This document shows, piece by piece, positions 43,818 through 48,517 of a DNA stretch of 48,517 nt. Location: assembly GCA_945861965.1 (NCBI GenBank), contig CAMAWM010000015.1:1-48517 (forward strand). Direction: 5' to 3'. A program made the position numbers and the translations under genes. Position 1 is the stretch's first letter; the number at the start of each line of letters is the position of its first letter. This DNA is from Chitinophaga pinensis (lineage in GTDB: Bacteria; Bacteroidota; Bacteroidia; UKL13-3). The notes under the pieces are model-generated. The model was not told where the DNA came from and ran no database searches. It saw nothing but the letters and a program-made list of their open reading frames with translations.

Positions 43818-43889
43818 ATTATTAAGAAAAGTTTAAGTATGAAATTGCTTTTATTGCATTTAAATATTGCTGCTAATTTTTAGTAAAAA

Positions 43890-46490
43890 TTAGCTTTGCT
43901 TAAATCCAATTCCACGTTTTTCAACGGCCGACTCATCAATTTTAAATTCTTCCAAATCTTCAAAAATTAATTCATGAATCATTTCTGATTTACGATTTGC
44001 AGCGTCTAATTTTGCAAGTCGTAAGTGTTGGTTTTTTATTGCTTCTTCTACTAATTTACGAATGCTGCGCGCATTTCCAAAAAATTTGTCGCGTGTTTTA
44101 TATAAAAATTCTGTGTATTTTTTTAAATGGTTTCCTGCCAATTCGTCAACAGAAATACCATTATTAAAAAACATTTTTATTGCAATTTCATACAATTGTT
44201 GTGCATCGCAATCTTCAAAATGCATTTCACGATCAAAACGACTTCGCAAACCCGGATTGCTTTCCAAAAAGCTTTTCATGTTGTCGGTATATCCAGCTAC
44301 AATTACAATAAATTCGCCACGGTAGTCTTCCATTTTTTTCAAAATGGTTTCAATCGCTTCTTTTCCAAAATCATTTTCTCCGCCTTCGCTTAGCGCATAC
44401 GCTTCGTCAATAAACAAAACTCCGCCCATTGCTTTGTTCAACACTTCGTTTGTTTTGATGGCTGTTTGTCCAACAAAACCACCAACCAACGCTTGCCTAT
44501 CGCACTCTACCAAATTACCTCGTTCCAAAATACCAAGTGCTTTATAAATTTGAGCTAATATTCGCGCAACGGTGGTTTTTCCTGTTCCCGGATTTCCAGT
44601 AAAAACTGAATGGAGCGAAAAAGATTGTCGGACATCTTTGCCAATTTCGCGATAGAATCGAACCAATTTTACCAATTCATCAATTTCATTTTTTACCGTA
44701 GCCAAGCCAATCAAATTGTGCAATGCATTCAATGCGCTTTTAAGCAGTTCTTCGTCTATTGGAATGTCTGCAATTGCTTTTTGTTTTACACCAAATATTT
44801 TTTCAATATCATTCGTTTCAATAGTGCTTAATTCTTCGTTGCTTAGTTCATTCGGGTTTTGTTTTTTCATTATTCGCAAACCCATATTCATTTTGCTTTC
44901 CTCAATCAAACTATTTACATAACGAGCATTTCCAAACATTTTATCTCTTTCGCGATAAGCATCTACAAGGCGCTTGTAAAAATATTCGCGCGATGCTTCG
45001 TTAAAAATAATTCCTCTTTTTTTTGCAGTGTAATCGGCAATTAAAATTAATTCTTGAGGCGTATAATCAGGATAATTATAATTCATCTGAAAACGGCTTC
45101 TCATTCCCGGATTGCTTTCCAAAAACCCTTCCATTTCTTCGGGATAACCAGCAACAATTATTGCTAAATCGCCATCTCCATCGCTCATTTCTTTCAATAA
45201 TATTTCAATTGCTTCTTTTCCAAAATCTTTCGAATCGTCATTTTTTCGTGCAAGCGAATAGGCTTCGTCAATAAATAAAATTCCGCCTTTTGCTTTCTTA
45301 ATTACTTCTTTTGTCTTAGGTGCAGTTTGCCCAATATATTCTGCAACTAAGTCGCTGCGGTCAACTTCCATCACATGGCCTTTGCTAAGCAATCCTAATT
45401 GTTTGTAAATTTTCCCAAGCATTTTTGCTACTGTTGTTTTCCCCGTTCCGGGATTGCCGGTGAATACCGAATGAAGATTTATTCTTTCTGAATCTTCAAA
45501 TCCTTTTTCTTTTCTAATTTTTAAAAAATTAAGATAGGTAGTGTATTCCTTTACTTTCTTTTTAATAGAATCTAAACCAATTAAACTGTCAAGCTCAATT
45601 AATACCTCATCAATATTTCCATCAACCGTTTTAGATTTTTCCGAACTTTTACTCTTCGATTTTGATTGAGTTGTAGCTTTGGGTTCGTCTTTAGTTTCAT
45701 TGCCCACTACAAAAGGAATATTGGCAATAATTGTATCCATAAAAATAACATCAACCGAATAATTATCGTTTCCCCAGGTTCCTTTCGAATCGCTTCCCCA
45801 ACCAATGCTACATTCAAAACCTTCTTCAGTTCCTTTAACAAAAAATAGCTTTTCGATTGAACCCTTTAATTGGCCTAAATGAGTTTTAAAATTATAATAA
45901 AACTCGCAATGCCAACTTTCTCGATCACGAACTAAATTCTCTGCCAAAAGTTCGAGCCAAACATAGCGCGTATCTTTGTTGTCAAAAGTTGTAAGATATT
46001 TTCTGTTTTTTTTCGGAACGTTTGCATCCGGCCCTTCGTAAGTTCTAAGTCCTGTAATATTGAAATAGGGGTTGTGGCTTTCGTTAACTATTCCCAAATC
46101 ATCTATGTAAAATACCTTTTCAATAATAAAAACATTGTCTATCCAAGCTTCCCATCTATAACTTCCTTTTTTCCAATAACTGCCTGGAGTTTTTACTCCC
46201 CATCCTTCGCGAACAAATACAATATTTTCATCTTTTCGTATAACTCTGTCTGCCGACAAATTGCACATTTCTGTTCCGTCATTTTGGTTTACACATTTTA
46301 GATTGATTTTTATATCCCAATCGTCTTCGTCAAATAATTTATTGAAAAAAGAAAGTTCGCAGTAAATAAATGTACAATCTGACTCGTCATAAACAAGGCG
46401 ATATTTTTTTTCATTGTTAGCAAGCCATTCGGTGCTACCAAAAATTTTCAAATCGCGAAATTTATAATTTACTGATTTCTCTTTAGGCAT
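43890..46490 (-). CDS. Double AAA+ ATPase (CbxX/CfqX type) with duplicated N-terminal beta domain
   Basis: An 866-residue, apparently cytosolic protein without signal or membrane segment. Residues about 38-130 and 173-262 look like two copies of the same strand-rich unit (paired hydrophobic and aromatic positions, each ending in a Trp/Gly turn and a V/I-rich strand). A Ser/Lys-rich linker (about 273-290) follows. Then come two CbxX-type AAA+ modules: Walker A GNPGTGKT at 345-352 and 632-639, Walker B LFIDEAY near 405-411 and 692-698, and the SRF arginine-finger region in both. Both Walker sites are intact, so both modules could hydrolyse ATP. The family includes rubisco activase CbbX, SpoVK and EccA, but this architecture is not tied to any of them. 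The partner is unknown and there is no rubisco or T7SS gene nearby. A TGTATTTG box with one mismatch lies 27 bases before the ATG. Confidence 0.88.
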   Translation of the reverse strand: MPKEKSVNYKFRDLKIFGSTEWLANNEKKYRLVYDESDCTFIYCELSFFNKLFDEDDWDIKINLKCVNQNDGTEMCNLSADRVIRKDENIVFVREGWGVKTPGSYWKKGSYRWEAWIDNVFIIEKVFYIDDLGIVNESHNPYFNITGLRTYEGPDANVPKKNRKYLTTFDNKDTRYVWLELLAENLVRDRESWHCEFYYNFKTHLGQLKGSIEKLFFVKGTEEGFECSIGWGSDSKGTWGNDNYSVDVIFMDTIIANIPFVVGNETKDEPKATTQSKSKSKSSEKSKTVDGNIDEVLIELDSLIGLDSIKKKVKEYTTYLNFLKIRKEKGFEDSERINLHSVFTGNPGTGKTTVAKMLGKIYKQLGLLSKGHVMEVDRSDLVAEYIGQTAPKTKEVIKKAKGGILFIDEAYSLARKNDDSKDFGKEAIEILLKEMSDGDGDLAIIVAGYPEEMEGFLESNPGMRSRFQMNYNYPDYTPQELILIADYTAKKRGIIFNEASREYFYKRLVDAYRERDKMFGNARYVNSLIEESKMNMGLRIMKKQNPNELSNEELSTIETNDIEKIFGVKQKAIADIPIDEELLKSALNALHNLIGLATVKNEIDELVKLVRFYREIGKDVRQSFSLHSVFTGNPGTGKTTVARILAQIYKALGILERGNLVECDRQALVGGFVGQTAIKTNEVLNKAMGGVLFIDEAYALSEGGENDFGKEAIETILKKMEDYRGEFIVIVAGYTDNMKSFLESNPGLRSRFDREMHFEDCDAQQLYEIAIKMFFNNGISVDELAGNHLKKYTEFLYKTRDKFFGNARSIRKLVEEAIKNQHLRLAKLDAANRKSEMIHELIFEDLEEFKIDESAVEKRGIGFKQS

Positions 46491-46671
46491 GATTCAAATA
46501 CTCGTTGCTAATAAAGACAAATACAATGTTATATTGGTTGCGTTAGTTTAGTTTTAAGAATTAATTAATGTAAAAATTTATAAACTATTCGTTTTCAGAC
46601 AATTTAACTATTAACAAAAGTGATTTTAAAAAAAACAAGCGTTAAGGCAAAAAAAAGAAATTTAAATGTTT

Positions 46672-46699
46672 TTTGTTTCAGATTGAGTTTTTACATTTG
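46672..46699 (+). promoter_or_regulatory. Promoter for the tRNA-Ser/tRNA-Pro operon
   Basis: TTTG at 46672-46675, a 16-base spacer and TACATTTG at 46692-46699 form a complete Bacteroidota-type promoter, 56 bases before the first tRNA. The 46491-46755 stretch holds no other gene. Confidence 0.75.
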
Positions 46700-46755
46700 C
46701 AGCCCTTTGAAACAGCGTTTGTGTAATTGCAATTGATGTTAACAAGACTCAACTT

Positions 46756-46848
46756 GGAGAGATGGGTGAGTGGCTGAAACCACCGGTTTGCTAAACCGAC
46801 ATACGCTGTTTAGGTGTATCGAGGGTTCGAATCCCTCTCTCTCCGCCA
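46756..46848 (+). tRNA. tRNA-Ser (GCT anticodon)
   Basis: A class II tRNA with a long variable arm. The acceptor stem is GGAGAGA (46756-46762) with TCTCTCC (46838-46844). The anticodon loop is TTGCTAA, giving anticodon GCT for AGC/AGT serine codons. The T arm is GAGGG-TTCGAAT-CCCTC (46821-46837). The discriminator G is followed by an encoded CCA at 46846-46848. It abuts tRNA-Pro with no spacer. Confidence 0.96.
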
Positions 46849-46922
46849 CGGGGTGTAGCGTAGCCTGGTATCGCGCCTGCTTTGGGAGCAGGAGGTCGTA
46901 GGTTCGAATCCTGCCACCCCGA
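46849..46922 (+). tRNA. tRNA-Pro (TGG anticodon)
   Basis: A cloverleaf with acceptor CGGGGTG (46849-46855) and CACCCCG (46915-46921), discriminator A, and anticodon loop TTTGGGA with anticodon TGG. The T loop TTCGAAT is present. The CCA end is not encoded (the gene ends ...CCCCGA then CACA), so CCA must be added after transcription. It starts at the base after tRNA-Ser CCA. Confidence 0.96.
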
Positions 46923-46938
46923 CACAAATTAAATAATG

Positions 46939-46978
46939 ATGGTTTTCAGGTATTCTGAAAACCATTTTTTATTTTTGA
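46939..46978 (+). terminator. Terminator after the tRNA pair
   Basis: A perfect 11 bp stem, ATGGTTTTCAG (46939-46949) with CTGAAAACCAT (46955-46965), has a 5-base loop. It is followed by TTTTTATTTTTG. It ends the tRNA transcript and separates it from the next gene. Confidence 0.93.
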
Positions 46979-47007
46979 GAACGCTGCATTTATTTTGAAT
47001 TTACCAA

Positions 47008-47667
47008 ATGAACTACCTTTCTCATTTTTTTATAGACCAGAAGTTAGGCAATCATTATTTCAATACAGCCTTACTATTGCCCGATTTGGCAAGATTAATC
47101 GTTCATGATTTTTCAAAACCATTCAATGATTTTTCAACGGATGAAAAAGAATTGTACTGCGGATGTTTGGCTCATTATGCTGCCGATAGAAAATTTCATG
47201 ATTCCAATTTTTTCAAACTGCATTTCGAATTAATAAATCAAAAAATAAACGCCTCTAACTTTGGAAATGAAGTAAATCGCAAATTTTTTTTGGCACACAT
47301 TCTTTTTGAAATGTTGTTGGACAGAATTATTGTAAAACATCAAATTGAGGTTAGCGAGAATTTTTATTCATCGTTGAATAAAATAGATTGCAATACACTA
47401 AAAGCTTTTGTAATGCGTTATTCAAACGCAGAAGCTGATGGTTTTATCAATTCATTTAATCAATTTAGAAAAGTTCAGTATTTATTTAGATATGCCAACG
47501 ACACTGAATTTGTTTACTCCATTAGTCGTGTTATGAGAAATGTGACAAAAGTTGAACTAGATTGGAGTAATAAATTTATTTTATTGCGCCTAATTAATGA
47601 AATAGAAAATGAACTATTTAGTAATGTGCAAGAAGTTTTGTTAAATTTGAAATCACTATTTAAATGA
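47008..47667 (+). CDS. AcpH-like (ACP phosphodiesterase-type) hypothetical protein
   Basis: A 219-residue helical protein. The N-terminus MNYLSHFFID with GN and PDLAR, the CGCLAHYAADRKFHDS region and the helix RKFFLAHILFEMLLDRII resemble the bacterial ACP phosphodiesterase (AcpH) family, which removes the phosphopantetheine arm from acyl carrier protein. Histidines and aspartates sit where that HD-like family has metal ligands. The overall similarity is weak by eye, so the function is provisional. Its TGA at 47665-47667 overlaps the ATG of the next gene (47664), an ATGA junction that implies translational coupling to the PorV-family protein. Confidence 0.55.
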   Translation: MNYLSHFFIDQKLGNHYFNTALLLPDLARLIVHDFSKPFNDFSTDEKELYCGCLAHYAADRKFHDSNFFKLHFELINQKINASNFGNEVNRKFFLAHILFEMLLDRIIVKHQIEVSENFYSSLNKIDCNTLKAFVMRYSNAEADGFINSFNQFRKVQYLFRYANDTEFVYSISRVMRNVTKVELDWSNKFILLRLINEIENELFSNVQEVLLNLKSLFK

Positions 47668-48517
47668 AATTCATAAAACTTTTTTTATTGATTTTTTTAT
47701 TGAGCAACACAACATTTGCTCAATTAAAGTATAGCAATGAGTTTTTATCGCTTGGTGTTGGCGCACGTAGTTTAGGGCTTTCGGGAGCAGTAACAGCAAG
47801 TGTTGACGATGTGTCGGCAGGATATTGGAATCCAGCAGCATTAATAAAAACAATTGATAAACCACAACTAATTGGAATGCACAACGAGCAATTTGCAGGC
47901 ATCGTAAAACACGATTATGCAGCAATCTCGTTTGGATTAAACGATAAAAGCGCATTTGCATTTTCTGTTATTCGTGTTGGAGTTGATAATATTCCAAATA
48001 CTTTGTTTTTAGTAAACAGCAGCGGACAAATTGATTATTCGAAAATCACATCTTTTTCAGCCGTTGATTATGCATTTATTGGAAGTTACGCCACCAAAAC
48101 AAAAATTGAAGGACTAAGTATTGGAGTAAATGTAAAAGTCATTCGCAGAGTAATTGGAACTTTTGCTGACGCATGGGGTTTTGGTGCGGATGCAGCAGTT
48201 TTATACCAAAAAAACAAATGGAATTTAGGCTTTGTTTTGCGCGATGTTACATCCACTTTCAATGCTTGGAATTATACATTTAGTCAAGCCGAAAAAGAAA
48301 AATTACTTGCAACAGGAAATGCATTGCCGCAAAATAATTTAGAGCTTACATTACCAAAAGCAACTTTTGGGGCTGCTAACAAACAAACTTTTTTTGAAGA
48401 GAAATTTTCGATTTTATCTACAGTTGATTTAGATATCAATACCGATGGACAAAGAAATACATTAATAAGCAGCAGTTTTTTTAATATTGATCCTCGTTTG
48501 GGTTTAGAGTTTGGATA
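47664..48517 (+). CDS. PorV/PorQ-family outer-membrane protein (3' partial)
   Basis: The frame runs to the right edge, so about 284 residues are visible and the C-terminus is missing. A signal peptide (residues 1-20, ending in TTFAQ) is followed by the family-typical start YSNEFLSLGVGARSLGLSGA, then DDVSAGYWNPAAL and MHNEQFAGIVKHDYAAI. These are features of the PorV/PorQ (UPF0164) barrel family linked to T9SS. LGVGARxLGMSG-type starts are found in PorV, PorQ and related paralogs, and this copy is not adjacent to porU, so it is not assigned to PorV itself. Beta strands such as SIGVNVKVI continue to the edge. It is coupled to the AcpH-like gene upstream. Confidence 0.82.
   Translation, partial: MKFIKLFLLIFLLSNTTFAQLKYSNEFLSLGVGARSLGLSGAVTASVDDVSAGYWNPAALIKTIDKPQLIGMHNEQFAGIVKHDYAAISFGLNDKSAFAFSVIRVGVDNIPNTLFLVNSSGQIDYSKITSFSAVDYAFIGSYATKTKIEGLSIGVNVKVIRRVIGTFADAWGFGADAAVLYQKNKWNLGFVLRDVTSTFNAWNYTFSQAEKEKLLATGNALPQNNLELTLPKATFGAANKQTFFEEKFSILSTVDLDINTDGQRNTLISSSFFNIDPRLGLEFG

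Noticed and set aside
46756-46922. The tRNA genes as an integration site of a mobile element
   Set aside because: No integrase, no repeated tRNA 3' fragment and no shift in gene character were seen near them in the window.
46739-46927. A 62-residue minus-strand open frame beginning MCRGGRIRTYDLL
   Set aside because: It is the reverse complement of the two tRNA genes. This is a well-known false protein that appears in databases wherever tRNA-Ser and its neighbours are read antisense.

Overview
The window is a 48.5 kb piece of a Bacteroidota chromosome. The evidence is low G+C, several type IX secretion (T9SS) and gliding genes (gldJ, porU, two PorP/SprF proteins, a PorV/PorQ-family protein), a C-terminal T9SS sorting domain, a TonB-receptor-like barrel with a carboxypeptidase-regulatory domain, and Bacteroidota-type promoter boxes (TAnnTTTG, sometimes with TTTG upstream). 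Family or genus cannot be named from the sequence alone. No prophage, insertion sequence, CRISPR array or rRNA was seen. Genes are densely packed, and the longest gene-free stretch is about 265 bases (46491-46755), so there is no silent gap above 300 bases.

Left part (1-14.5 kb): the 3' part of a secreted Omp28-like protein with a T9SS sorting tail and its terminator, then an M1 aminopeptidase lipoprotein, ruvX, def, a SAM methyltransferase and gpsA. A large outer-membrane barrel protein lies on the minus strand, followed by aspS. A small patch of poorly known genes (11.8-13.2 kb) contains an unknown 103-residue protein, a DUF5618-like protein, a degenerate REP-like repeat and a secreted protein. 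The last of these shares an operon with an aminopeptidase P.

T9SS block (14.5-22.2 kb): gldJ and two tandem PorP/SprF genes on the minus strand face porU on the plus strand. The -7 boxes for the porU and PorP directions lie one base apart. A PspC-domain gene and a two-component pair follow porU. The minus-strand group nadK, rlmB, M28 peptidase and dgt fills 24.3-28.7 kb.

Right part (28.8-48.5 kb): a small exported protein is divergent from a class III aminotransferase. Then come menA with an adjacent histidine kinase, a cyclase-family hydrolase, a family 2 glycosyltransferase with an MsbA-like ABC exporter, a MazG-like pyrophosphohydrolase, and an MFS-arsC-aquaporin operon. Next are typA, a TPR histidine kinase with its response regulator, and an 866-residue protein with two similar N-terminal beta-rich segments and two CbxX-type AAA+ modules. 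Two directly abutting tRNA genes (Ser-GCT, Pro-TGG) end in a strong terminator. An AcpH-like gene overlaps the start of a PorV/PorQ-family gene that runs off the right edge.

Most of the window is conserved housekeeping and envelope biology. The least explained items are the double-repeat double-AAA protein, candidate leaderless promoters, and the small genes at 11.8-13.2 kb and 28.8-29.3 kb.
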